From: CAIRTM01 sp963723235
GTDB lineage: Bacteria > Desulfobacterota > WTBG01 > CAIYCZ01 > CAIRTM01
Assembly: GCA_963723235.1 (NCBI GenBank)
Contig: CAVRPV010000011.1
Span: 124,001-188,000, forward strand
DNA length: 64,000 nt
Reading direction: 5' to 3'
Part shown: in pieces, positions 27,660 to 36,713 of the stretch
Layout: each line of letters opens with the position of its first letter
How positions within the stretch are numbered: position 1 is the first letter of the stretch
Program-made: the position numbers and the translations under genes
Notes under the pieces: model-generated
Told to the model about the DNA's origin: nothing
The model's database searches: none
What the model saw: only the letters and a program-made list of their open reading frames with translations

Positions 27660-28901
27660 CTACGGCGCAACCGCGGGCTTTTTTTCGACAATGCTCCAGC
27701 CGCGCTGCTCAAGCGCGGTGCGGGCCTGCGGGTCAACCTTGCCGTACACAATGAGATGCTTGCCCGTAACGCCTTTCATCTTGCCTATGGCTGCGGAAAA
27801 GAGCTGCTCCTTCTGGTCAAGATTCTGCGTCCAGGCGATATAGTCAAGGGGGAAAACACCAACAATGGTATTGTCTTTGGTTTTGAGAAATGTCTTGCCG
27901 TTGACATCAACCATACTTTTTATACTCTTTGCTTCTGAAGCGTACGCGGCCATACACTCGGCCTGAAACCGCACAAAAAGTGCCACCGAAGGGTCCTTGA
28001 CACCAAAGCAGTTCAAGATAAAATTAGAGCGGCCGCTGACCCCCTGCATGCTTTCAAGGGCGCCCACAATGAGCGTCTTGTCATACGGGTTGAAAAGATA
28101 GTTGTTTAAAAATTCATCAGCCAGCTGGGGCGTTACGCCCATGGCCAGAAGCGCCTTTTTGTTGATGTCGTTAAGCTCGGCCGGTGATTTATCGCGCACC
28201 TTTTTTTTCATCGAGTCCGAGGTGCTCGACAGGCTGATCACCGTGCCGGGAATATCGGGAATGGCTAAAAAAGCGGCTTTCACAGTCAGTCCGCCGGCAA
28301 ATGATACCCAGGCAAGCTCATCGAGCTTATCCTGCAGCTGCTTGTTGGCTGTATAGGGATTCACATCGAGGCGGTAGGCGAACATGCGTTTTGCCGCAGC
28401 CTGCCCCAGGGCGGTCTTGGCGACATTGGGCTGGTTGGGGTCCTTGCTGACGATGGAGGTACCGACATCGCTGAACCACCGGCCGATGCCGGTACCGATT
28501 TTTTTCACCGTATCAACAGGCTCGGTCACCAGCCCCTTGGCCGTGTTGTAGGGCCCGAGGCCCGCTTTTTTAAACGCGTCTTTGAACTCATCCGATTTCG
28601 AAATTTTTTGTATTTTTTCCAGCGCGGCACGCTCTTTTATATATATCATAAGCGCCTGCGTGCTTTCGATGGCAGCGCTGCCGCCCGGGTCGGTGACGCT
28701 GTATTCATTTACAAGGCCGTCATTTTTGACCTCTTCGGCAACCCGGTAATCAGACCCGTTTAACAGGGCCGCAGGCACGAAATCGGCGCTCTTGAGCATC
28801 AGGGGCGGGCTCTGATACCCGGGCTGCTGCGCCTCCGCGCTGGAGGAGGAAATATGCAGCACTGCACATAGTAAAACTGTGACACAAAGGTGTCTCTGCA
28901 T
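27660..28901 (-). CDS. Secreted protein of unknown family (413 residues)
   Basis: The frame is intact, with a signal peptide cleaved after about residue 24 (SSAEA-QQ). The mature protein has no lipobox. It is mixed helical with Lys/Asp-rich stretches; recognisable points are 'GSAAIESTQALMIYIKERAA', 'DVNPYTANKQLQDKLDELAW', a hydrophobic stretch around residues 205-230 and a C-terminal domain 'KGVTGKHLIVYGKVDPQART'. I recognise no enzyme motif. It lies between sulfatase C and the trigger-factor-related gene on the same strand and, unlike them, carries no frameshift. Confidence 0.65.
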   Translation of the reverse strand: MQRHLCVTVLLCAVLHISSSSAEAQQPGYQSPPLMLKSADFVPAALLNGSDYRVAEEVKNDGLVNEYSVTDPGGSAAIESTQALMIYIKERAALEKIQKISKSDEFKDAFKKAGLGPYNTAKGLVTEPVDTVKKIGTGIGRWFSDVGTSIVSKDPNQPNVAKTALGQAAAKRMFAYRLDVNPYTANKQLQDKLDELAWVSFAGGLTVKAAFLAIPDIPGTVISLSSTSDSMKKKVRDKSPAELNDINKKALLAMGVTPQLADEFLNNYLFNPYDKTLIVGALESMQGVSGRSNFILNCFGVKDPSVALFVRFQAECMAAYASEAKSIKSMVDVNGKTFLKTKDNTIVGVFPLDYIAWTQNLDQKEQLFSAAIGKMKGVTGKHLIVYGKVDPQARTALEQRGWSIVEKKPAVAP

Positions 28902-28952
28902 GAGCTAGTCCTTTCCAATAGATTAAAGGTAGATTAAATAGGTCAACGTCCT

Positions 28953-29714
28953 TTACTGGCTGATCTTCTCCATCAAGTACTCAAGCGTGCTCTCGGCAAG
29001 CAGCATGTCCCGCAGACGCTGCAGCCCACCTCCTTTCTCAAGTTCTGCCTGCAATGATTTCTTTGTCGTTTTAAATTCTTCGGCCTTCTCGGCAATGCGT
29101 TTGTCAACATCGGTATCGTCAACCTCGATGCCTTCCTGCCGCGCTATCTGCTTCAGGATCAGCATCAGTTTTATCTGGTTTTGCGCGGCCTGCCACTCCG
29201 GGCTGCCTGGTGCGCTGCCGTCGATACCATCAAAGGCGAGTTCATCCTTCACCAGACCTGTCAGGGATATCGAAGCTCACCAGCTCCAGAAGCTTCAGCG
29301 ATATCTGGTCGCGGGGGTCGACGCTTCCGTCATCGATTTTCAGGCTGCTCAAATCCGGCAGCTCGATCTTCGGCATGGGATAAAAGCGCAGCTGAGCGCG
29401 AAAGATCTCGCCTCGCGCGCACTCAATATCCTCTGCCTCCGCAAGACCCAAAACCTCAATCCCGGCTTCCCGGACAGCCTCGCGGCCCAGGCGCTGCGCA
29501 GCTCGATACGGAAAGATCTTCGATGATTTCTTTCTGAAAGCGCTTCTCGATCACGCTGCGCGGGACCTTGCCCGGCCGGAAGCCCGGAACGGAGGCCTTG
29601 GCATACCCGGCCACGACGTCGTCGTAATCGGCGGCAAGCTCGGACCACTCGGCCTCGACCTTCAGGCGGTGATAGCCGTCATTGCTAGTTGTTATCTAAT
29701 GGGGTGGTTTTCAT
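28953..29714 (-). CDS. Trigger-factor-related chaperone without PPIase domain (frameshifted)
   Basis: Across three frames the strand encodes 'HRLKVEAEWSELAADYDDVV' and SVPGFRPGKVPRSVIEKRF. The second segment is the ribosome-binding signature region of trigger factor (FRxGKxP). After it come 'IFRAQLRFYPMPKIELPDL' and a helical C-terminal part (QIKLMLILKQIARQEGI, LQAELEKGGGLQRLRDMLLA). At about 250 residues it is far shorter than trigger factor (about 430), because the FKBP-type PPIase segment is absent. It is probably a holding chaperone for newly made proteins. The place among sulfatases and their maturases suggests sulfatases as clients (inference). The ATG at 29714 gives an early break; the exact start is uncertain. 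Confidence 0.72.
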
Positions 29715-29781
29715 AGGTTATCGAAATGGATAAATGAGAGTTGTTGGGTTTCGCCCTTTACATTCTGTACGTTTTCATAAG

Positions 29782-31189
29782 TCAATTTAATTTCTGTGCA
29801 GGTTGGGTTGAGATACGAAACCCAACGCAATGTTTTCCGGGCTTAACCCTAACCCTACTAAAAAAAATCTTCATTCCCAGACCCGACACCCGACACTTTC
29901 CCCTCCTCACCCTCTTCTCCGGCTGCCAGTGCTCTGCGGCATGCGTACGGACCTCTTTGACCACTGTTTGCCCCAGATCCCGCACGATCTTCTGCACGGG
30001 CTCATCGATATGGGAGAAAAACTTTTTCCAGCCGCTGCACAGGTAATTCAGCCCTGCCTCGCCCTCGGAGGTCTTGATGAAGCGGTTCTTCGGGCACTCC
30101 CCGAAGCAGGTGAACTGGTAGTCGCACCTGCGGCATTGCTCCGGGAGCAAACCCTCCTTCATCATGCCGAATTTTTCCTGCTGCTTCGAGTAGGCCATGT
30201 CCGCGAGCGGCCGCTCCTGCAGGTTGCCGGCGCAATACTCCGGATAAACATAATGGTCGCAGGCATAGACTGATCCGTCGCGCTCAAGCGCCATACCCTT
30301 GCCGCACAGGGGGCCCTGCGTGCAAAGCGGCGACACATGGCCCATCCAGGTCTCAACCGCCGCCTCGAAATAGTTCACATAGATTTTGCCAAGGTCTTTG
30401 CGATGCCACTCATCAAAGACGCGGCAGAGAAAATCGCCCCAGTCATCGGGGTCAACGCTCCACTCCTCCACAGCCGATCCCTCGGTGCCGGGCCGCGCCT
30501 GGGGCGAGCCCTGCACCGGCATCAGGTTGCACGTCCCATCGCTGGGGCGCAATACTCTGGAAGCCCACGGGCTCGACAATCGGAATGAACTGCATTCTTT
30601 TTGATCCCACCTGATCGCGCAGGAACCGGTATACCTCAAGCGGTCGTTGTGCCGTTAGCCGGTTGACGCAGGAGAGTGTTGCGAAGTTCACCTTGTGCTT
30701 TCTCAGCAGCTTTGAAGCGCGAAAGGCGCGGTCGAAGCTCCCCTTGCCCGCTGTATCTTTTCGATAAGTGTCGTGCAGACTGCTTCGGCCCGTCGATAGA
30801 GAGACCGACAAGGAAGTTTTCATCATGGAGAAACCTGCACCAGTCGTCGTCCAGCAGCGTGCCGTTGGTCTGCAGATCGTTTTCGCAGCGCACATGGGCC
30901 GGGCAGTATTTCTTCTCAAGCTCAACAACTCTCCGGAAGAAGTCAAGGCCCAGCAGGGTCGGCTCGCCGCCCTGCCAGGAGAAGACCACCTCTTTGTAGT
31001 TCTGGCTTTCAAAGTATTGGCGGATAAATGCCTCAAGCACTTCATCGGCTATGCGCCATTGTTCAGGCCTGCCCAGCAGTTCCTGCTTGGAGAGATAGTA
31101 GCAGTAGGCGCAGTCAAGATTGCACAGCGAGCCCGTGGGCTTCACCATCACATGCATGCGCCGATGGGCTTGCCGCGAAAAATCTGCAT
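29782..31189 (-). CDS. Anaerobic sulfatase-maturating enzyme 2 (radical SAM, SPASM; frameshifted)
   Basis: 'MHVMVKPTGSLCNLDCAYCY' contains the CX3CX2C radical-SAM triad. 'FSWQGGEPTLLGLDFF', 'DLQTNGTLLDDDWCRFLHD' and 'LVGLSIDGPK' follow. The SPASM half has CTQGPLCGKG, 'YACDHYVYPEYCAGNL', CRRCDYQFTCFGECPKNR and 'LNYLCSGWKKFFSHI'. It is related to, but clearly distinct from, enzyme 1. About four breaks are needed. A start at 31189 (MQIFRGKPIG) needs one extra correction; 31157 is the first in-frame ATG. The C-terminal tail beyond about 29950 may be out of frame. It should activate one or more of the four sulfatases here. Confidence 0.92.
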
Positions 31190-31250
31190 TTTATGCTGCC
31201 AAATGTCCGTCATGCTGTCTTCGCAAGTCTGCATATTTGCAGTAAGGTTT

Positions 31251-31713
31251 CTATTTTTTTCTTACGAACTCCACCTCAAATTGTTGCTGCTGCACGGCTT
31301 GAAAATAAATGCCTGTCAGCCGGTCCGTGGCCGGGTCATAGCTCAGCGTGTAGGTCGAGCCGGGATAATTCACATCGCGCAGTTCGACAAAAACCTGCAG
31401 GCGGCCGTCCTGAAGTTTCCATTCGCGCGACGCGACATTGATCGGCCGCGGGTTAAAATAGGCGGCCTTTAAGATGCCGTCCGGGCTGACGCTGCTCAAT
31501 TCCAAGCACATATCCGCCGTCGGGCCGCAGCCATTGGCCAAGCAGTTTTGACGTGTCCGGCCCTGACGAAGCTGCGTATTTTCCCCACATCCAGTAGCCC
31601 GCCATCGCCACCACGACCGCAACAACGATGATGCCGGCTACCCACCAGCCGGTGCGGCGGCGGGGAGCAGCGGACTGCTGAGGCTTAGCTTTGTGTTTGG
31701 TTTTTTTGCTCAT
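31251..31713 (-). CDS. Membrane-anchored protein of unknown family (one frameshift)
   Basis: MSKKTKHKAKPQQ forms a basic cytoplasmic start, followed by one membrane helix (about residues 24-44) and an exported domain. The domain starts SKLLGQWLRPDGGYVLEL and, after a break near 31500, continues 'REWKLQDGRLQVFVELRDVN' to 'GIYFQAVQQQQFEVEFVRKK'. The 'LGxWxRPDGGYxLE' and 'GxYFQA' elements resemble lipocalin-like exported proteins. Joined, it is about 153 residues. Function unknown. Confidence 0.65.
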
Positions 31714-31734
31714 TTCAGTTCCTCAAAAGGTTTT

Positions 31735-31843
31735 GCCGGACACGCTGCGCTCTTCGCACTTCGCTCAGGGTCATGCTTTGTCCGGCTTTGCGCCAATTCG
31801 TTTTTGTAGGCCGGACTAAACCGCAGGGCGGGATGAGTCCGGC
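31735..31843. repeat. GTAG-REP pair
   Basis: An inverted REP with inserted bases (31735-31787) and a plus REP GTAGGCCGGACTAAACCGC...GATGAGTCCGGC (31806-31843). Confidence 0.75.
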
Positions 31844-31896
31844 AGTTTTTATTAATCTGTTTGTTGAACACGTCCGCTGCAGCGGATCCAGCCGGC

Positions 31897-32659
31897 TTAC
31901 TGCCCAAGCTGGGAGAGCGCATACTGCAGCGGTGCGCTTGATACCTTGATCAGCCCACTCAAGTGGAGTCGCTCATCTCCAAGACCAGAAAGATTGAGCC
32001 GGAAACCGCCAGTGCGCAGAGCACAATAGAAACGATAACTGTTGCATTGCGTGGTGCAAGCAGGCCAAAGCCGCCGAATAAAATGCAGAGCCAGAATGCC
32101 AGCACCACCAGAAAAGGCATCGGAAGCGGGTTTTTTCCTGCGCGAACACCAGCCAGCGCATAGCCATCAGGTCACGGCCGATTTGCTGTGCCTGCGCCTT
32201 GCACTCGCGCTGGGCATCAGTCTGCGGGGAGAGTTTGCCGATACCGCCCCACAGAGCTTCGACCGCCTGCAGCTTCTCGCGAGTATCCATGTTCACCGGC
32301 GGGGCATCTTTTTCAGGCCATGTCGCATGCAGCCTGTCGGTTATGATCTGTTTGAACTGCTCACGGATCAGTTTCGTCTCCGGCCCGTAATGGGCAAGGG
32401 CCCGGTCAAGCTGAATGCTATTGGCGGCGCTCTGCTGAATCTCACTGTTGCTCAGGTCAAAGGTGCTCTTTGCCGAGGAGGTCAGCAGGCCCAGCACAAG
32501 GGCGGCCAATGTGGCAATCAGGCCCATGGAAAGCTTTATGACCTCCTTTGAGTCTTTGCTGAGATGATGCTCAGGCAGCATCGAGTTGATAATGATGCCG
32601 GCAATGGCGCTCATGAAGACGCACGCGAACACGATCAAGGAGATTGCTAATGGACTCAT
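31897..32659 (-). CDS. DUF4239-like membrane protein (frameshifted)
   Basis: The N-terminal helix (AISLIVFACVFMSAIAGIII) and second helix ('LSMGLIATLAALVLGLLTSS') are followed by a long helical exterior region with 'QLDRALAHYGPETKLIREQF'. The C-terminal pair of helices is recovered in another frame (FLVVLAFWLCILFGGFGLL). This is the bestrophin-like DUF4239 layout of about 250 residues. Breaks near 32125 and 31960 are needed to reach the stop at 31897. The role, perhaps as an ion channel, is unproven. Confidence 0.7.
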
Positions 32660-32714
32660 GTTTTTAAACCGCTCTATTGTTTATACAACAAACGTTTTTT
32701 TAAGCCAGCCGAAC

Positions 32715-33374
32715 CTATGACTGAAACGGCTGAATTTTCATCTCAACACGGCGGTTGAGCATGCGTCCTTCCGGAGTGCTGTTGTCGGCAACGGGGCTGG
32801 CTTTTCCCATGCCGATGGTCGTCAGCCGGGAAGCGCTGACGCCCTGCATGACCAGAGCATTTTTTACTGCATCGGCCCGCTTCTGCGACAGCTGCAGATT
32901 ATAGGCTTCAGAGCCTGTGCTGTCGGTATAGCCCGCTATCTGTATGGTGGTATCGGGATACTGGTTGAGAATTCCCGCCACACGGGCGATTTCCCCGGAG
33001 CTGTAAGCGCCGGGCTGAATGGCGGATGAATTATGGGCAAACAGCACATCTGATTTGAACGTGACAATAAGGGCGTTCTGTTCCTTCTTCACACCCTGCA
33101 GAATTGCCGCCTGAGTCTGCGCCTGCGACTCGGCAAGCGCCTGCTTGAATTCGCGCTCCTGCTTGTCCATCATATACCCGATACCGCCGCCGACAAGGCC
33201 GCCCAGCACCGCGCCTGCCGCCGCACCTTTGCCCCCGCCGATTGCATAGCCAAGACCGGCTCCAAGTATTGTTCCTGCGGCGACGCCGATTGAGGTTTTC
33301 TTGTTTTCCTGTATGGTTGCGCAGCCCGGAAGCATGAGCGCTATACAAAGCAGCACGGTTAGTAATTTTTTCAT
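32715..33374 (-). CDS. OmpA-family lipoprotein with glycine zipper
   Basis: An intact 219-residue protein with a lipobox (LMLPG-C at residue 18). A glycine-zipper stretch (GTILGAGLGYAIGGG, AAAGAVLGGLVGGGIGY) and a short helical linker follow. The C-terminal OmpA domain contains 'IQIAGYTDSTGSEAYNLQLS', 'RADAVKNALV' and 'GRMLNRRVEMKI', the peptidoglycan-binding signature. It likely tethers the outer membrane to the cell wall. It sits in a run of envelope genes on the same strand. Confidence 0.93.
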   Translation of the reverse strand: MKKLLTVLLCIALMLPGCATIQENKKTSIGVAAGTILGAGLGYAIGGGKGAAAGAVLGGLVGGGIGYMMDKQEREFKQALAESQAQTQAAILQGVKKEQNALIVTFKSDVLFAHNSSAIQPGAYSSGEIARVAGILNQYPDTTIQIAGYTDSTGSEAYNLQLSQKRADAVKNALVMQGVSASRLTTIGMGKASPVADNSTPEGRMLNRRVEMKIQPFQS

Positions 33375-33445
33375 GAAAATTCTCCCTTTATGCGTTTTGT
33401 AAAATCAGCAATTCTGCGCTGCTGCACGAATGGTTGCCGTCAGTA

Positions 33446-33919
33446 TTACTGCAGCGGATGGCCGGCAATGCCGGTTTTAAGCTTGGGCTTGATGAGCGCA
33501 TCCCATATGACCCGGATGACCGGAACATCAAGCTTTGCCGGGTTTGCCGCGTAATAGCCATCCGCGGCAAGCACGATATCGTTTAGTTTCGCGCCGGCCA
33601 GCCCTTCCGCAGCCTTGGCGGAAAAGTTTTGCACTTTCAGTGAAGGGAATTTTTCCATCAGCATTTGCTCGATGGTTATCACGTGGCAGATGCCCCACAC
33701 AAAACTCACTTTCTCTGCCTGAGTCGCCTTTTGCCATTCAATGCCGGTAAGCAGGGGCATGCCCATTTCTGCAAGCTGCTTATCAACATCATCCCTGAAT
33801 TGAGTCTTTTCTTTTTTTTGCTCCTCTGTTTCTGCCCGTGCGGAGCTTAGCGCGCAACAGGCAACAGCCGCACATACCGCAATAACCAGAAAGCTAACAA
33901 TCGTTTTCTTTCTTTTCAT
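33446..33919 (-). CDS. Periplasmic protein of unknown family
   Basis: An intact frame with signal peptide (KKTIVSFLVIAVCAAVACCA, cleavage near ARA-ET at about 29). The mature domain of about 128 residues is helical, with 'WQKATQAEKVSFVWGICHVI' and 'MEKFPSLKVQNF'. The start at 33919 (MKRKK) is preferred; MSM at 33925 is equally possible. I recognise no family. It lies between the OmpA lipoprotein and FadL genes. Confidence 0.65.
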   Translation of the reverse strand: MKRKKTIVSFLVIAVCAAVACCALSSARAETEEQKKEKTQFRDDVDKQLAEMGMPLLTGIEWQKATQAEKVSFVWGICHVITIEQMLMEKFPSLKVQNFSAKAAEGLAGAKLNDIVLAADGYYAANPAKLDVPVIRVIWDALIKPKLKTGIAGHPLQ

Positions 33920-34053
33920 GCTCACGTCTCCTTGTTGTGATTGTATCGGTGAAGGGCTGCTTTAAAAGTTATACGGTACCATCAAACTAATTGTGCCGTT
34001 TTATAGACATTCTGTGAAATATACAGCTGTGGTTTTTTTTGGGTCCGGGCCGC

Positions 34054-35319
34054 TTAAAATTTATAGACAATATTCATATTGAAGACAGTAATGTAGTTCG
34101 TATTGTATTTTCCCTTGAGTTCGCCCCGCAGCGGCCCGCCTTCCTGATCGACACGGGAACTGCCGGCATCAATCAGTTCAAAAGCCCCGCCGATGGTAAT
34201 ATCATTGTTTATTTCATACTGCAGGCCCGTGGCATAGCGGATCTGACGATCAAGAGGGAGCACGGGTGAGCGGTCCTGCGCTTTGTCAATCGGCGATGTG
34301 TCATAGGCAACCCCCGCGCTCATCAGCCACTTGGGCGCGATACGGTACTGGGCCCCGAGCGCGACATGGTAGGTGTCCTGGTAGTCAAGGTCGTCGGTAA
34401 GCGAATTCGTTGCTCTGCCGGTTTCGACGCTGATCTCCGGCTCGCCGAATCGGCTCCAGTCCTGCCAGCCGAGATTTGCGCACAGGGCGAGCTCCGGGGT
34501 AAGCTGATGCCAGATGCTGAACATGATGTCCTGCGGAATGGTCGTGTCAATCGAGAGGTTTTTTAACACATCCGGCAGGGCACTAATGATCCAGCCTTCT
34601 TTGTTGACGTCAGGCTTATCGCTGAAGTTCAGATCCACTGCCGAGCGGTAGGTAAGGCCAAGACGCGTCTGTTTGCTGAGTTCAAGCAAAATGCCGAGAT
34701 TATAGCCATAGCCGATATCCGTATCTTTGTATTTCAGGCTGCCATCGTCCTGACCGGGCCTCGGCGAATTAACAGCCACCTTGGTATACATCTTCCCCCC
34801 GACAACGCTGACACCGCCGCCAATGGAGATATAATCGTTCAGCCGGTAGCCGATTGAAGGATTGATACAGGCTGTCAGAAATTCTGCGTCCTGGACATAA
34901 TATCTGCCCGACCAGCCATCGCCATAATCAAGTCCCAGGCCAAAATAGGAGCCCGAGTAAATTCCGAGCCGGAGGTCGTCGTTAACCTTGTGCACATAGG
35001 CAAATGTTCCGCTCGGCATAAACCCGCCGGCATCGCCGCCGCCACCGCCGCTGTTGGTTGCGCTGTCGACATGGAATTTTGATGTTACGTTTATGCCCAG
35101 GAAGCCGCCGACAAGCTGGCTGCGGTCGAGTACGGTCATTGCAGCCGGGTTGCCGAAGGCGGTTGAGGCATCAAGGGCTGATGCCGCCCGGCCCGCATTG
35201 GCCATGCCCATGTCGGGGATGGCGCCTTCATACATCCAGAGCCCGCCTGCAAAAGCATGCCCCCTTGCCATGATCATAAAAAACAGCAGCAATAGTATTC
35301 TTAAAACTTTTTTATTCAT
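34054..35319 (-). CDS. FadL/OMPP1-family outer-membrane channel for hydrophobic compounds
   Basis: An intact 421-residue protein with a signal peptide (cleaved near AFA-GG at about 24). The FadL N-terminal segment is 'GMANAGRAASALDASTAFGNPAAMT', quoted here as its core 'ASTAFGNPAAMT', the hatch-like region. Alternating beta strands run to a terminal aromatic (NIVYKF). Members let long-chain fatty acids or aromatic compounds diffuse across the outer membrane. In this locus it could admit hydrophobic sulfate esters or export desulfated products (inference). Remains of a second copy lie at 39675-39790. Confidence 0.9.
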   Translation of the reverse strand: MNKKVLRILLLLFFMIMARGHAFAGGLWMYEGAIPDMGMANAGRAASALDASTAFGNPAAMTVLDRSQLVGGFLGINVTSKFHVDSATNSGGGGGDAGGFMPSGTFAYVHKVNDDLRLGIYSGSYFGLGLDYGDGWSGRYYVQDAEFLTACINPSIGYRLNDYISIGGGVSVVGGKMYTKVAVNSPRPGQDDGSLKYKDTDIGYGYNLGILLELSKQTRLGLTYRSAVDLNFSDKPDVNKEGWIISALPDVLKNLSIDTTIPQDIMFSIWHQLTPELALCANLGWQDWSRFGEPEISVETGRATNSLTDDLDYQDTYHVALGAQYRIAPKWLMSAGVAYDTSPIDKAQDRSPVLPLDRQIRYATGLQYEINNDITIGGAFELIDAGSSRVDQEGGPLRGELKGKYNTNYITVFNMNIVYKF

Positions 35320-35506
35320 TTTCCCCCCTTAAATATTGAACAATCTGGTAGTACACTCCGTGTATAGCACACTGTTACATTGTAAGAAAATATTATTTTT
35401 CAATAAACAATTGGGGATATAGCCTGTTCTCAATTGCGCATTTTGCAGACTGGCAAAAACCGCCGCAGGGGATGTCCGGCATTAAAATATTACAGAACCG
35501 GCTGCT

Positions 35507-36443
35507 TTAGAGATCAAACAGCGCGCCCTTGATGAGCTTCGGGATCACCGGCGTTACCACCAAGTTGTATGTTCCACATCTGGCCGAAGTCGTCCGGCCG
35601 TATGGGCATGTACTGCGCTGCAAGGCCGAGCTTAACCGGCAGCCTGCCGAACTTGACGACCTTATTGACCGCAACTCCAACGGGCACGGTCCAGCGGTTG
35701 TCCTTCTCCTCCTCCCAGTTTGCAAGTATGTTGCCAGAATACCCCACGCTCCAACCGTCTTTTAAAAACCACGCGGCAATGGGCTGCAAGTTCATCTGGT
35801 TCGTGTGATCGCGGTCTTTGTCGCCGGCAAATGACGACCAGTTTTGGACGAAAGCTCCGAGTATCCATTTTTCTGAAAGATAGCCTGCCACTGCCGCCGG
35901 ACCCGCTTGCCACTTTTCCTGACCCGTGTATTTCGATGTGGCCGTGGGAAGAATAAACGTGGGCCCGACGCCGAGCAGCCAATGGCCGACAAGGCTGGGG
36001 CCGGGAGAAAACATTTCAGCTACAATGGTATCGCCAAAGGCCGTTGTGCGCCGATAGTCCACATTGGGCTTCGAGCCCCCGTTTTTTTCGGACACGTGCG
36101 GATAGGGCGTGGAGTTGAAAAGCTGAAATACGGGCCGTGTTATGAGATTCCAGTCTTTGGTGAGCGCTACGGGCATCACGGGCTGAAACTGCAAATTTGA
36201 CTGCCAGCGGCCGGGATGGCTAAGGTGATAATTGTTCTGCTGAATCACCAGGGACCAGATAGTGCTCACCGGGTTGGCGAGCTCCTTGTTGAGTTCAGTT
36301 GCTGACTTGCCCTGGTTTTCATCCTCTGCCGCCGGGACGACTGCCTCAGGCTTGACCTCGGCATCCCCTGCGATGCCTGCAGTTGGAGCAAGAACAAGAA
36401 ACAGTACGGTCGTGATCAACAATAATTTGATCAAAATTTTCAT
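35507..36443 (-). CDS. Predicted outer-membrane beta-barrel protein (one late frameshift)
   Basis: A signal peptide (cleaved near GIAG-DA) and a linker (EVKPEAVVPAAEDENQG) lead into strand-rich sequence. It has 'NPVSTIWSLVIQQNNYHL', 'LLGVGPTFILPTATS', 'WILGAFVQNWSSFAGD' and 'LGLAAQYMPIRPDDFGQMWN'. It belongs to the group sometimes labelled neuromedin-U-like or 'transporter' in bacterial genomes, small barrels of unknown substrate. One base too many near 35565 gives a false ending; corrected, it ends KLIKGALFDL at 35507. A decayed copy is at 13896-13995. It follows the sulfatase D gene on the same strand. Confidence 0.75.
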
Positions 36444-36520
36444 TATGCAGTACCTTTTTCCCGGCTAAGAGTTGTATTTGATAGCATATTGACAACGTCA
36501 GCCGCAGCGAATTCAACAGA

Positions 36521-36668
36521 CTAGGGTTTTAAATCAAACACCTTGAGTTTCCTGGCCGCCGTACCGAACTGCCCGAGCTGATAAACGGCAGCGCCAGCCG
36601 GCGAGAAGGTGAAGTTCTCGAACGGTTCGGCAAGCTGCATGTCACTCAGATGCTGCATTTCACAATTG
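36521..36668 (-). other. Gap after sulfatase D with a short open frame
   Basis: Beyond the terminator an ATG at about 36658 opens a frame of 45 codons (MQHLSDMQLAEP ... KLKVFDLKP) ending at 36521. It has no recognised family and no clear ribosome-binding site, and may be a remnant. Confidence 0.3.
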
Positions 36669-36669
36669 A

Positions 36670-36705
36670 CGGGAGCGGCCCCGGAGAATTTCCCGGAGCC
36701 GCCCG
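36670..36705 (-). terminator. Hairpin after sulfatase D
   Basis: CGGGAGCGGCCCCGG and CCGGAGCCGCCCG pair with few mismatches around GAGAATTTC, nine bases after the stop. No T-run follows, so it may work as a stabilising hairpin or a factor-assisted terminator. Confidence 0.5.
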
Positions 36706-36713
36706 CCGAATGT

